Source: CAZCDS01 sp964497585
GTDB taxonomy: Bacteria > Desulfobacterota > Desulfomonilia > Desulfomonilales > Desulfomonilaceae
Length of the DNA stretch: 64,000 bases
Direction of reading: 5' to 3'
Assembly: GCA_964497585.1 (NCBI GenBank)
Contig: CAZCDS010000003.1
Span: 62,001 to 126,000 of the forward strand
Every line of letters starts with the position of its first letter. Positions within the stretch are counted from its first letter, which is position 1. Both the position numbers and the translations under genes were made by a program. This document shows positions 34,679 through 43,857 of the stretch, in pieces. The notes under the pieces are model-generated. The model ran no database searches. It saw nothing but the letters and a program-made list of their open reading frames with translations, and was not told the DNA's origin.

Positions 34679-37609
34679 TTAGCCGCTCGCGCTCTCTGGT
34701 ATCGGCTCACCCAACGGTTTTCCATCCGCGTCACGCTGCTGGATCGTAGAACATGGTTTGAAGCCTCTCGTCAAGTGGAACTCGGTGTAATCACTGCCCA
34801 AATATGAGAATTTCCTTCGGATCAGACCAGCCACCCGCTGATTGGCTGTGGTTAGGAAGACCTGTCGCTCGCGTGCCTCAACAAGCCAGCGCAGGCAATC
34901 AAGGAAATTGAGTATGTTGAGATCGTCAACGCTCTGGATCGGCTCGTCCATGAGCAGCAATGGAGGCACGTTTTCTGGACGCCCGTTCATGGCCCAAAAC
35001 ACTGCTAGGGCGAGCGCCGCCCTTTGGCCCGAACTCAGCCGATGTGCTGCAAGAACCCATCCCCCCCCTTCTTTCGCCTCGTGGACTTTCAGTTCTGACT
35101 CACCGTCGGCGGGTACCAGAGACACGTCGTCGAAGTCGGGGGGCCAATGCAGCTTGACAAACAGATTGGAAATCGACTTCGAGTATTCCTGCCAGGTCTC
35201 TGAGAGGAACTGTTCCGGAGACGTTTGCCCTGCAAACAACTTCTCTACCTCATTCGCCGATTTCAGTTCTGCAGAGAGGTCTGATAGTTCTTGCGTCTTT
35301 GCATCGACCTGATCTGATAAAATAGACCACCGTTTCCTCGCATTTAATCCCGTTTCCATTTGCATGAGCAGTGCCTTGATTCTGCGAGCTATTTCGAGTA
35401 GCCTGTCCATGAGAGACGTGACGTCTATCGGATCAGCCAATGCCGCAAACCCCATATCCGCGAGCACCCTCACATGCTCTGTCGCGTTGGACCATGTCTT
35501 CGCGAGTTGCTCGGCAAGGCTCTTCCTTTTCTGAGCAGATGCCAATTCTTCCTCAATTCTTTGCGTTTCTAACCCGGCAGATTCTTCTTTGGCTTGAAAA
35601 GCCTCAACCTTCTTGAAGAGTTCGCCTGCGTGGGCAACAAGCACTTTCCTTTTCTGATTCACGAGTTGGAGAAACTCTCTCCAGTCCTCCCCATCGAAAG
35701 TTGTGGGAATCGGAATTTCGCTCTGGAGCAACTCGGGGAGACTTCTCAGCTTATCCTTCAGCGAAACTCGCTGAGCATCGAACTCATCGTGTCGTAGTCC
35801 GTGCCAAAGCGAATCGAGCCGGGCCTGGCTCGCCGCCAGAGACCGTTGCTCTTTCTCGATCGCCCGTCCTACGAGCGTTGAATCCAGGGTCTGAATTCGC
35901 TCTGCCGCACCACCTTGCTGCTGCAAGGATAGACGGATTCCAGCGCGCGCTGCCAAGTCCGCAGCCTCATCCAGCCACGCGGCGGCATCACCCATCTGTG
36001 CAGCAATCCGCTTCCGTTCCTCTTCAAGCCCCTGAAGCGCCTTTTGGCTATCGGTCTCTTCTCTGTCCAACTCCGAAAGTCGGTGCCGTAGTATGGCTAG
36101 CTCGTGAGACTCTTCAATCCGATCTCCTTCTCCCGGCAAAATCTGTTCTCCAAGCGTAGAAAATCTGCTTTTTATGGCTTCCTCGAGCGCTTGGTATCCC
36201 CGCCACTCATGACCGCAGAGAGGACAAGCAGTCTCTCGTTGTAGGTTCAAGAGCTCTTCGGCTTGATTGTGAAGAAGAACGAGCGTTTCGTATACTCTCT
36301 TGCTCTCCTGGGTTTCCGAAGCGGCGACTTTCTCGATCGCCACAATTTCCCGCTTGATCTCGTTTGATTCGTCAGCCCGCTCGGCACTCCGCCGGGCTAT
36401 TTCTTCTTTCGTGGACTCGAGAGTCAGACGGGCTTTCTCAAGGGCGGCGGCTTGTTCTGCACTTGGCAGTTTGCCTAACAGATCGCTGGCCCGCTCCAAG
36501 TATCTTAAACGGCTTTTTGTCTCCTGGGCCGATAACTCCAGTGCTTCGGTCTCAGCCTGGGAGCGTAATTCTGGTAGCCATTGCATTACCGACTCCGCTA
36601 GGCGGACAACCTCCCCTAGGCTTTCGACCCTCTTCTCATTAATCTCGCGCTGCATAGTCAGATTATGAACCTCCTGCCGGAGGTTCCCTTGTTCTTTCTG
36701 ATTGTCTTGCACAGCTTGGTCGAGATCCGATAGGTGCCGATCCACCTTCATAAGATCAGCTTTCATTTTTCTTGAGTGCAATTCAACATCGGCCCAGGTC
36801 AGGGGTTCCACGTCTTTCTCACGTTCGATAAGCTCTTTCAACACGCTAGCGCGGCCGAGAGCCTCCTCGGTCTTGACCAGTGCTTCTCTCAAGCGTGCCG
36901 TAAGCCTCTCATCGACTATGAGCTTTTCCAACTCCTCGTCACCCCAGAAAACAGGCGGGAACAGGGCCTGCAAATTTGAGGCCAAGCTCCCTAGCCGGGA
37001 CAAGTCTTCGGTATCAAGTTGTTCTAGCTTATCTTCTAACTCTCGCTTTTCATTTTGAACCTGGTCAAACCTATTCTGTGCATGGGCCGAAATTCGCTGT
37101 GCAATCTGTTGGGCCTTGGTGAGGCGATCCCATATTTCCTCAATCTCTCCCCCAAGGACCAGTTGGCGGATGCTACTACGAAGATGCTCTGCAGTCTTGG
37201 AGGCTAGGAACTCTATTATCTGCTCCGAGTAAACCAGATTGTGAGTGCAAAAGAGGTCGTTTATGAGGAAGCGCGCCTTACGGGGATCGGTCTCTACCTC
37301 GTACAGGTCTCTGACAAGCTCATGTCGGTCAGGTTCTACACGTCCATTATTGTACCTTGCGAGTTCACCGTTCGTTGTTGACAGTACGATGAGGACTTCG
37401 TTCTTGGGAGGCCTAGCTACGACTTGTCTCGTCTCGGCCTCTCCTTTCTTGATTCGGTGGGAACGTGCTGTGAGACATAATTGGATGGCTTCCAGGGCCG
37501 AGGTCTTTCCGGAACCATTCCTGCCGAAGAGCACATTGAATCGGGCGAGGGGACCCAACTCAACGTCAGGGAGACAACGGAAATTCGTTAGTGATATTGA
37601 CCGTATCAT
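34679..37609 (-). CDS. Rad50/SMC-like ABC ATPase with zinc hook, third gene of a candidate defence operon
   Basis: A 976-residue ATPase from ATG 37609 (AGGA 9 bases upstream); a frame open to 37654 overlaps the previous gene. The N-terminus is SMC-like (IRSISLTNFRCLPDVEL) with Walker A GRNGSGKT at 29-36. Long coiled coils flank a zinc hook CPLCGHEW with Cys462 and Cys465. The C-terminal head has the signature LSSGQRAALALAVFWAMNG (858) and Walker B LLLMDEPIQSVDD (884-896). The family tethers or scans DNA ends. The ATG lies five bases beyond the stop of the middle gene, so translation is coupled. GC content is visibly lower than in the flanking genes, suggesting horizontal transfer. Confidence 0.85.
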   Translation of the reverse strand: MIRSISLTNFRCLPDVELGPLARFNVLFGRNGSGKTSALEAIQLCLTARSHRIKKGEAETRQVVARPPKNEVLIVLSTTNGELARYNNGRVEPDRHELVRDLYEVETDPRKARFLINDLFCTHNLVYSEQIIEFLASKTAEHLRSSIRQLVLGGEIEEIWDRLTKAQQIAQRISAHAQNRFDQVQNEKRELEDKLEQLDTEDLSRLGSLASNLQALFPPVFWGDEELEKLIVDERLTARLREALVKTEEALGRASVLKELIEREKDVEPLTWADVELHSRKMKADLMKVDRHLSDLDQAVQDNQKEQGNLRQEVHNLTMQREINEKRVESLGEVVRLAESVMQWLPELRSQAETEALELSAQETKSRLRYLERASDLLGKLPSAEQAAALEKARLTLESTKEEIARRSAERADESNEIKREIVAIEKVAASETQESKRVYETLVLLHNQAEELLNLQRETACPLCGHEWRGYQALEEAIKSRFSTLGEQILPGEGDRIEESHELAILRHRLSELDREETDSQKALQGLEEERKRIAAQMGDAAAWLDEAADLAARAGIRLSLQQQGGAAERIQTLDSTLVGRAIEKEQRSLAASQARLDSLWHGLRHDEFDAQRVSLKDKLRSLPELLQSEIPIPTTFDGEDWREFLQLVNQKRKVLVAHAGELFKKVEAFQAKEESAGLETQRIEEELASAQKRKSLAEQLAKTWSNATEHVRVLADMGFAALADPIDVTSLMDRLLEIARRIKALLMQMETGLNARKRWSILSDQVDAKTQELSDLSAELKSANEVEKLFAGQTSPEQFLSETWQEYSKSISNLFVKLHWPPDFDDVSLVPADGESELKVHEAKEGGGWVLAAHRLSSGQRAALALAVFWAMNGRPENVPPLLLMDEPIQSVDDLNILNFLDCLRWLVEARERQVFLTTANQRVAGLIRRKFSYLGSDYTEFHLTRGFKPCSTIQQRDADGKPLGEPIPESASG

Positions 37610-37613
37610 GAGT

Positions 37614-38165
37614 TCATTTCCTGTGTCTTTTTGCATCGATTTCCAGCCTGACACAATCCTCCTCTAGACGACTTTTCGGACACTCGATCAGTCGGGTAAA
37701 CAAGGGTTCTTTCAGTGCCTCCCGCCACTGCTCGACCAAAGTCGTGTGCTTGGGTCTTGCAGTACCGAGATCATCTGTGGTGATTCTTCCGGGAGGCAAC
37801 GAATCGACCTCTTCTTTGCAGAGCACAAACTTGCGGGAATAGGCCGTCCTTGACTCTATTTCCCGTTTGATGTCCCACCAGTTCTGCGAAGACCCCGGAC
37901 TCTCGAGGCAAAGAAAGACCGCGTAGAAATTCCATTCTCGGTCAGGATGGCCGTCGTATGCCTCGTACACGTCCACGAGATACTCGTGGGACCGTTCCCA
38001 GCGCTCCTGAAGGTCAGACAGTGAATCGAACACGAAGACAAAATGCTCAGAAAACCTGTTCGAGAAACGAAAGATCTCGTCGTTTTGCACGTCCATGCGG
38101 TCGTAGCCAGCCTTTTGATATCTCAGGAGAATCTTCTCGCTCAGTTCTGCTGTGTTTGCGCACAT
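37614..38165 (-). CDS. Small protein resembling ABC-three-component middle component 1
   Basis: A 183-residue protein with no membrane segment and no catalytic motif I recognise. The core pattern REWNFYAVFLCLE, then IKREIESRTAYSRKFVLCKE and SLPPG matches my memory of middle component 1 of ABC-three-component (ABC-3C) conflict systems, in which such a protein links the ATPase with an effector. The region before it (HFVFVFDSLSDLQERWERS) is helical and charged. The start overlaps the end of the nitrilase gene by 25 bases, and the stop is a few bases before the ATPase ATG. Family assignment is by eye and moderate. Confidence 0.6.
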   Translation of the reverse strand: MCANTAELSEKILLRYQKAGYDRMDVQNDEIFRFSNRFSEHFVFVFDSLSDLQERWERSHEYLVDVYEAYDGHPDREWNFYAVFLCLESPGSSQNWWDIKREIESRTAYSRKFVLCKEEVDSLPPGRITTDDLGTARPKHTTLVEQWREALKEPLFTRLIECPKSRLEEDCVRLEIDAKRHRK

Positions 38166-39889
38166 GTGTCCCCCTTGCTTAAGTCCATGATTTTCAGGCG
38201 CGCTGTTGCATCGGGGTCAGTGACATCTCTAGGCCTTGGTATCTTGCTCTTGTCCAGATGCGACATGATCCCGGCCGCCGAAGGCATTTCACCGTGAAAC
38301 CCTATCGGACAGATCACTATCGAGCGGCGGTGCTCCGCTAGTTGCTTGCGCAGTCGTCGGCTGATCTTCTTTTCAACTCGCCCGCGATTCTCACCTCTAG
38401 CGTAGAACAGCCAGCCGGCTGAGTTTGTTTCTGGTGTACTCAGATTCAGCGGATATTCCGCAGGACGGGACAAGGTCAATCGAAAGGTCTGTCTTGACGT
38501 GCTGTCCCAGAAGGTGATGAAGCATTGAGCAATATCTTTGGTCGCTTCTTCCCAAGCTTGCCGTTCATCCGCGCAATGAGCGCGATTCTCACCACAGCGG
38601 TCGCACTTCCGGCCGTTGCAGAATAGGGGAGCGGTCGGAATCCTGTGAGCTGGATCTTTCGCGACGCTGGCATCGATTTTCCTTGCGAGACAAGAATTGC
38701 ACAGATCCTCCCACTCGCATAGAACCAAACCCTGAAGTCCGCTTAATAGCGCCTGAGGCACCCCGTTGTCCCTCAGAAGATTCAGAAAGGGCTCAACCAA
38801 ATCTTTGGGGGCTTCCTCACGAAACTCCTCTCCATCCTTCCGTTTCTGGTAATACCTAGCCTGTCTGATCATGAACCGACGACTGACTAGCTGCGGGTGC
38901 AGGTTCTCAAAAGGTCGCACAAGGTCAAGAACGGAGGCTGATTCTAAATCGGGGAGATAGTGCCACGTTTCTCTTACGCCGGATCGGCCGATCAGAAAGT
39001 GTTGAAGATGAAGCCCTTTCTCACTGCGATCTACGTAATCATCTCGCATCAGGACAGTCCTACTACAGAAAACCCGAGTGCGGGGAGTCTCGATTACAGC
39101 CATCGTCTTCTCGCCAAGCAGTTGACTCCCCTTAGCCCAGTTGAGTGACAGAATAACCCGTCTCCCATCTCCTGCTCTGGAAAAGATGGCTTCACGAAGA
39201 CTGTCGTATTCGGGAAAATCCGGTCGGCGGTTCCATTGGACATGGGCCACGAACAAGCCCCTGAGGTAACCCGTTTCCTGGGCTAACTGGCCATGATAGC
39301 CCCTGTGGTTGGCATCCGAGCAGATCAGTACCATCGCGGCCGTGCCTCGCTGATGAAACAGGAATAATTGCTCGCCCTGTAAGAGACCTTCTTCCTCGGC
39401 CACTGACCGGAATATCTTGTGTTGAAGGAAAAACCTGCGGTGCTGACCCGATTTGACAAATATGGCGCAACTGTTCTGGAAAGACCCAATCTGGTTGAGC
39501 TGAAAGGCGGCAACTTCCCAATCCCAGCCTTCGCGATCAGCAATCTCACAGATCATCGTTGCTTGGTCGGTTGGCAGGCATTCTAGCGGAAGTACGTAGA
39601 GAGTTTCATCTCTGAGTACCGCCCTGCCAGATAGTATTTCGGAAATAGAAAGCACAGGAGCAAAGTACTCCGGTGCTATTGCAAGCTCCGCTTCGGTCTG
39701 GCGGACGACTTCGAGGAAATCCTTGACTCGTTGGTGTGCCTCGGTGCGTTCGTGCTCCGCGTACCTGATGCCCTTCGTTCTCTCATAGTGAAGTATCCCT
39801 GCAGGCTGCACCATCGCTATCCTGACCGGGTCTGCACTGGCCCTGAGGCACGGAACATCCAATTCAATAGGTTTGACGGCTGGAGACAT
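38141..39889 (-). CDS. Nitrilase-fold amidohydrolase with Cys-rich C-terminal region, first gene of a candidate defence operon
   Basis: About 582 residues from ATG 39889 (open frame to 40003 but no better start). The N-terminal 290 residues have the carbon-nitrogen hydrolase fold with the full Glu-Lys-Cys triad: Glu74 in ELAIAPEYF, Lys158 in FFLQHKIFRS and Cys190 in AMVLICSDANHRG. A connecting segment is followed by Cys pairs in CEWEDLCNSC and FCNGRKCDRCGENRAHC (about 391-439), a likely zinc site, then a beta-rich C-terminal domain. Nitrilases cleave nitriles or amides, for example in NAD synthesis. A nitrilase domain also occurs fused to the reverse transcriptase of the DRT1 anti-phage system. 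Here it would be the effector; its substrate is unknown. Confidence 0.75.
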   Translation of the reverse strand: MSPAVKPIELDVPCLRASADPVRIAMVQPAGILHYERTKGIRYAEHERTEAHQRVKDFLEVVRQTEAELAIAPEYFAPVLSISEILSGRAVLRDETLYVLPLECLPTDQATMICEIADREGWDWEVAAFQLNQIGSFQNSCAIFVKSGQHRRFFLQHKIFRSVAEEEGLLQGEQLFLFHQRGTAAMVLICSDANHRGYHGQLAQETGYLRGLFVAHVQWNRRPDFPEYDSLREAIFSRAGDGRRVILSLNWAKGSQLLGEKTMAVIETPRTRVFCSRTVLMRDDYVDRSEKGLHLQHFLIGRSGVRETWHYLPDLESASVLDLVRPFENLHPQLVSRRFMIRQARYYQKRKDGEEFREEAPKDLVEPFLNLLRDNGVPQALLSGLQGLVLCEWEDLCNSCLARKIDASVAKDPAHRIPTAPLFCNGRKCDRCGENRAHCADERQAWEEATKDIAQCFITFWDSTSRQTFRLTLSRPAEYPLNLSTPETNSAGWLFYARGENRGRVEKKISRRLRKQLAEHRRSIVICPIGFHGEMPSAAGIMSHLDKSKIPRPRDVTDPDATARLKIMDLSKGDTCAQTQQN

Positions 39890-40278
39890 GAAGATCTCGC
39901 TGTCTTGTCTGATCAAAACAATCAATTCCGCCCTCGGCGCGTGCCAAGTTCGGCGGGCTATTATTCCACCAGGCACCCGCCGGTCAAATGAAGCGGCTGC
40001 CAATCAGTCTAGACTATTTATCACCATTTGGGAGCCTAAGACACTCGTACAAAAGAATCAAGTAGCTTCACCTCTACCCTTTTCTAAGCCGATTTCTACA
40101 GTCAGCCCACGAGCTAGCCCTTTGTTTTGTCGACCGTCGCGCCCTCCAGGGTATCAGATGACGGAGTCCAGCCACACGGAATCCACTGGCACCCCATCCG
40201 GGTTTGAGATCAGCTCAGCTTGTGCTGCCGTGAGAACCTCACTGCAACGATAATTATGCGCCATTTGGCCGCGATTCG
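39890..40278. other. Region upstream of the nitrilase-ATPase operon
   Basis: About 390 bases on the minus strand between the radical SAM stop and the nitrilase start, so it should contain the operon promoter; TTGATT-N17-TAGGCT around 40041-40069 is a weak candidate. A 36-codon minus-strand frame (40154-40264), beginning MAHNYRCSEVLTAAQAE, starts 15 bases after the radical SAM stop. It could be a small gene or remnant. Composition is AT-richer than the flanks. Confidence 0.35.
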
Positions 40279-41265
40279 CTACCCTATCGAGCAGCACGTT
40301 TCGCGGAACGTCACTTCCAGGCCTCGCTCCTGGGCTTCGGCGAGCGCGCGATCCGCGGGGATCGCAATGGCGTTCACGCCGGCTTTGACAGCGAGGAGAT
40401 CGAGGCGTCTTCGGTACCGGCCCCTCGGTCGGGCGCACCCCAGGGAAGCCGCCAGGTCAGGGAGTTCCAATCGGCACTCTGCGATAAATGCGGCAACCCG
40501 CTCCGGCGGCGGCGGTTGGACGTGCTCCATGGGAGTGCCTGGTGTCGGCATGAGCACGACCACTACGTATTTTCTCAAAGGATAGTCCTTGAGCATCTCC
40601 AACGCGGTCTCTTCACCGACCTCGCGGCCATAGTGAATCCCGAAGAGGATGTGTGGTACGATTTCCAGTTCCGCATCCGCCAACGATTCCATGGTACGCC
40701 GTATGGACGCGGTTCCTTCCGAAAGATGGTACACCTCGCGCGCGGTTGTGTCATCTCCCATCACGTCGACGAGAGCCTGGTGCACGCCCGCAGCCTTGAG
40801 AGCCCGGGCGGTCTCAGGGTCAGTCTGACCTGCATGGACCGTGATGATGAGATCCGTTTCCAACCTGAGTTTCTCGATGACCGGGAGGAAGCTCTTCCAG
40901 GGAAGTCTCCCCGCGCGATCGCATCCCCCAGTGACGAGCATGCCATGGTCTCCCCGTGCCGAGGCCGCACGGCCCAGGCGCGACAGGTCGTTGGGAGCGG
41001 GTGCGTGAGCCATGGTCCTGAGCAGCGATCCCTTGCAGTGTTCACAGTCGAGTTTGCATTGTGCTCCGGTGATCGAGACTGCGCGGTATCGGCCCCTCCT
41101 GCCGTCTACCACAAACATTCCCGGAATGTGGACCGCGAGCGCGTTTCCGTGCCGAGATCGGGAAACCTTCCACGCCTCTTCGAGGAGCGCTTGGAAGGCC
41201 CAGGTCTCGAAACAGCTCCCCGGATCGTCATTCCATGATGATCGCATTGTCCGATTTTCGCGCAT
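40279..41265 (-). CDS. Radical SAM protein, LipS2-type candidate
   Basis: About 328 residues; ATG 41265 is taken, but TTG 41289 (behind GAGGAG) and ATG 41247 are possible. The radical SAM motif is CKLDCEHC in VSITGAQCKLDCEHCKGSLL, followed by LVTGGCDRAGRLP and VHAGQTDPETARALKAAGV. VPHILFGIHYGREVGEETAL and VLMPTPGTPM complete the barrel. The C-terminus ends TCCSIG with two adjacent Cys residues, a possible auxiliary-cluster ligand. As I remember LipS2, this TG-x2-C-x3-C-x2-C and GGCDRxG pattern is typical. It may pair with the radical SAM protein at 30006. Downstream of mscS, overlapping or nearly touching it. Confidence 0.72.
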   Translation of the reverse strand: MRENRTMRSSWNDDPGSCFETWAFQALLEEAWKVSRSRHGNALAVHIPGMFVVDGRRGRYRAVSITGAQCKLDCEHCKGSLLRTMAHAPAPNDLSRLGRAASARGDHGMLVTGGCDRAGRLPWKSFLPVIEKLRLETDLIITVHAGQTDPETARALKAAGVHQALVDVMGDDTTAREVYHLSEGTASIRRTMESLADAELEIVPHILFGIHYGREVGEETALEMLKDYPLRKYVVVVLMPTPGTPMEHVQPPPPERVAAFIAECRLELPDLAASLGCARPRGRYRRRLDLLAVKAGVNAIAIPADRALAEAQERGLEVTFRETCCSIG

Positions 41266-41278
41266 TTTTGGGTTTGCT

Positions 41279-42667
41279 TCACGCGGCAATCTCTTCTCCT
41301 CGGATCAACTCTAATTTGAGGCGCCTCTTCTCGTCGTCCGCCAGATAGATCGTCTGCGTGGGGAACGCGAACTCGAGCCCCTCCTGTTCGAAACGACGCA
41401 GAATCTCCAGGCACGTTCGCTGGATCCATGCCTGGTAAGGCCACCAGTCCGCGGGAGCATACCACGTGGTAACGGAGATGCTCAGGTTCCAATCGTTGAG
41501 CGCGTTGAAATAGATCCGCGGCGGTTGGTCTTTCATTTGTCCTTCGTGGTCCCGGAGAATTTCGTGCATGATTCGGACTCCGCGCTCGATCTTCTCCGGG
41601 GGCGTATCGTAAGTCAGAGTCAGGTTCGTGCTCCACTTCAGGAACGGCCTTTCCGAGACATTTTCCAGCGACGCGTTCATCACCGTCTGATTGGGAATGG
41701 AGACGATGTGACCGTCCAATGTTCTGAGCCGCGTGCTCCGGTATCCTACGTTTTCCACCGAGCCGTCGAAATTACTTATCTTGACCCGGTCACCCACCGC
41801 AAATGGCTTGTCCAGCATGATCGTGACTGTGCCGAAAAGGTTCGCGATGAAATCCTTGGCAGCAAGCGCGAACGCGAGACCTCCGAGGCCGAGCGAAGCA
41901 ATGAGAGGACCGATTTCCACACCGGTAACGTTCTGAAGGATGAACAGTCCGCCGATAAGGAGTATCAGGACCCGCGCGGTGGTTCCGAAAAGCCGTACAA
42001 GCATGTCGTCGAGTCCCCCTGCAGTGGTCTCGGCCCATCTTTCGAGCTTGGCCACTACCGCCTGCGCAAGCCGATAGATAAACCAGAGAATCGCTATCGT
42101 GCCGAGGATTCCCACTGCCCAACTTATTGTATCGACTACGGTATTCGTGCCGTCGTACCCTCGAAAATCCTCGAGCAGCGGTGCTAGAGCCAAATAGATT
42201 CCCCAGGCCAGGACAAAGAGCGACAACGGCTTCGTGAGAGCCTCCAACACAACCGAGGTCCAGGACGGGACTGTCTCCTTCCTGGACAGTCTTCCGCGCA
42301 CCGCCCATATGATGACCCGTAAGACCCGTTCAATCACAATGACCACGGCTACCAGAATAAGAAAGGTAATGATCGTGACCATGGAAAGGGGCCCGACAAT
42401 ACGTTTCCCGGCCCATGTACCGATGTATGAAGAGACAATTCTCTCCGTACCGTGAACCCTTTTGGATAACGTCTTTCCCACCTTCTTGACGTTTTCCGTC
42501 TTTACCATGGGCATGGCTTTCTCAAGTGAGGGTACCGCAATCTTTGCGGCATCCGTCTTGCCGGGTTCAGTCCCGGCATTGTCCGCCGGAAGGCAGGGAT
42601 GAGCAAAACAAAAGAGAACCGACACCACCACCGACAAAGCAAACAATCTCCCTCTGGGCGCAATCAT
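41279..42667 (-). CDS. MscS-family mechanosensitive channel
   Basis: Inner-membrane channel of 462 residues with a signal-like N-terminus (LFALSVVVSVLFCFAHPCLPA). Four to five transmembrane segments follow, the last being the Gly/Ala-rich pore helix IASLGLGGLAFALAAKDFIANLFG. The soluble beta domain has DKPFAVGDRVKISNFDGSVENVGYRSTRLRTLDG, the MscS hallmark. Opens under membrane tension to protect against osmotic downshock. It is longer than E. coli MscS (286 residues) because of its N-terminal extension. It probably shares an operon with the radical SAM gene that follows. Confidence 0.9.
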   Translation of the reverse strand: MIAPRGRLFALSVVVSVLFCFAHPCLPADNAGTEPGKTDAAKIAVPSLEKAMPMVKTENVKKVGKTLSKRVHGTERIVSSYIGTWAGKRIVGPLSMVTIITFLILVAVVIVIERVLRVIIWAVRGRLSRKETVPSWTSVVLEALTKPLSLFVLAWGIYLALAPLLEDFRGYDGTNTVVDTISWAVGILGTIAILWFIYRLAQAVVAKLERWAETTAGGLDDMLVRLFGTTARVLILLIGGLFILQNVTGVEIGPLIASLGLGGLAFALAAKDFIANLFGTVTIMLDKPFAVGDRVKISNFDGSVENVGYRSTRLRTLDGHIVSIPNQTVMNASLENVSERPFLKWSTNLTLTYDTPPEKIERGVRIMHEILRDHEGQMKDQPPRIYFNALNDWNLSISVTTWYAPADWWPYQAWIQRTCLEILRRFEQEGLEFAFPTQTIYLADDEKRRLKLELIRGEEIAA

Positions 42668-42864
42668 GGCTGTTCCCTCCCTGTGCGCGAAAATCAGACA
42701 GATTCTCTGTTTTTCTCAGTCCATCATGTTGCCACGAACTACCGGCTCGTAAAAGGCTTTTCGGTCCGGTAATCCGCTCTGAAGCATAAAGAGGGTGAGT
42801 GTGAGGTGTATGTTGGCAGGAAAGGAGCCGGGACGTCTCGTCCCAAGTGGTCGGCGCCGCCGGG

Positions 42865-43785
42865 CTACGCCTTGAATCCGGTCACTGCAATGTGACGTCC
42901 GGTCATCCCTTTCTGCCGGCGGAACGAGAAGAAGAGATCAGGATAACAGGCAGTACAGAGATCCGAGAAGTGTACGTTACGCGTGGGCATTCCCTCGGAG
43001 CGCAGTTCGAGCATATTTGCCCGGACCAGGTCCAATCGAAAGCTCTCATTGGCCGGTCTCGTGGGGGAAAGGGGAGTTGCCGTCACGGTCTCTCCCCCCG
43101 GAAGTTCTACGTGACGCGGAGAGCCTGCGGAGGAAGAGGTCTCCATCTCAGCGAGGCTGGAGATGCATGATTCCGCCATGGGAAATTGCTCACGAAACGG
43201 ACCGAGCACCCGCTCATCGACCTCGTAGCAGCAGGGGCCGATCGCCGGTCCGAACGCGGCTATCAAATCCGCGGGATCGACCGCCAAGTCTTTCTTGAGG
43301 ATTTGGAGGACCTGTCTCGTGATCCTCAGAACCGTGCCCTTCCATCCCGCATGGACCGCGGCCGAGATCTTCCTGACTGGGTCCAACAGCAGTATGGGCA
43401 GACAGTCGGCGGTTTTCACTGCAGGGTATATTCCCGGTTTGACCGCGATGAGGGCATCCGCGGTCGGTGGGGCTTGCGGTACTGATTCCAGTACTTGCAC
43501 GTCAGCGCGGTGAACCTGTCGGCAGAAAACAATTCCATCAGCGTCTATGCCGAGGGAATTGCCCACCATATCGAGGTTTCTGCGAACATCCCCTCCCCGA
43601 TCTCCGTCTCTCCTTGAAAAATTCAAGGAATCAAAGGGTGAACGGGAGACCCCCCCGAGCCTCGTGGAAAAGGCGATCACGCCGCATGCGACTTCCGCAC
43701 GCCGCAGACTCAGCACGGACCCGTTGTTTCCAGTCGGGAAATAGAAACCTTCCGACGGACCATTTCCAGACGATAGTTCTGGCAC
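42865..43785 (-). CDS. YfiH/PgeF-family multicopper-oxidase-like protein
   Basis: A 306-residue member of the YfiH (laccase-domain, peptidoglycan editing factor) family. The metal/active-site residues are present: His in FCRQVHRADV, Cys in VKTADCLPILLL and His in SAAVHAGWKGTV. The C-terminal CTACYPDLFFSFRRQKGMTGR is also conserved. Members act as purine nucleoside hydrolases/phosphorylases or remove misincorporated amino acids from cell-wall precursors. The length includes a slightly longer insert with GETVTATPLSP. It is the first of a leftward run. Confidence 0.88.
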   Translation of the reverse strand: MPELSSGNGPSEGFYFPTGNNGSVLSLRRAEVACGVIAFSTRLGGVSRSPFDSLNFSRRDGDRGGDVRRNLDMVGNSLGIDADGIVFCRQVHRADVQVLESVPQAPPTADALIAVKPGIYPAVKTADCLPILLLDPVRKISAAVHAGWKGTVLRITRQVLQILKKDLAVDPADLIAAFGPAIGPCCYEVDERVLGPFREQFPMAESCISSLAEMETSSSAGSPRHVELPGGETVTATPLSPTRPANESFRLDLVRANMLELRSEGMPTRNVHFSDLCTACYPDLFFSFRRQKGMTGRHIAVTGFKA

Positions 43786-43857
43786 CTGTGCTGCGTTCCC
43801 TCCCGTTGCCTTTAACGCGGTTTTTCCGGTTCCTCTGAGATCATGCGAAATCCGACA

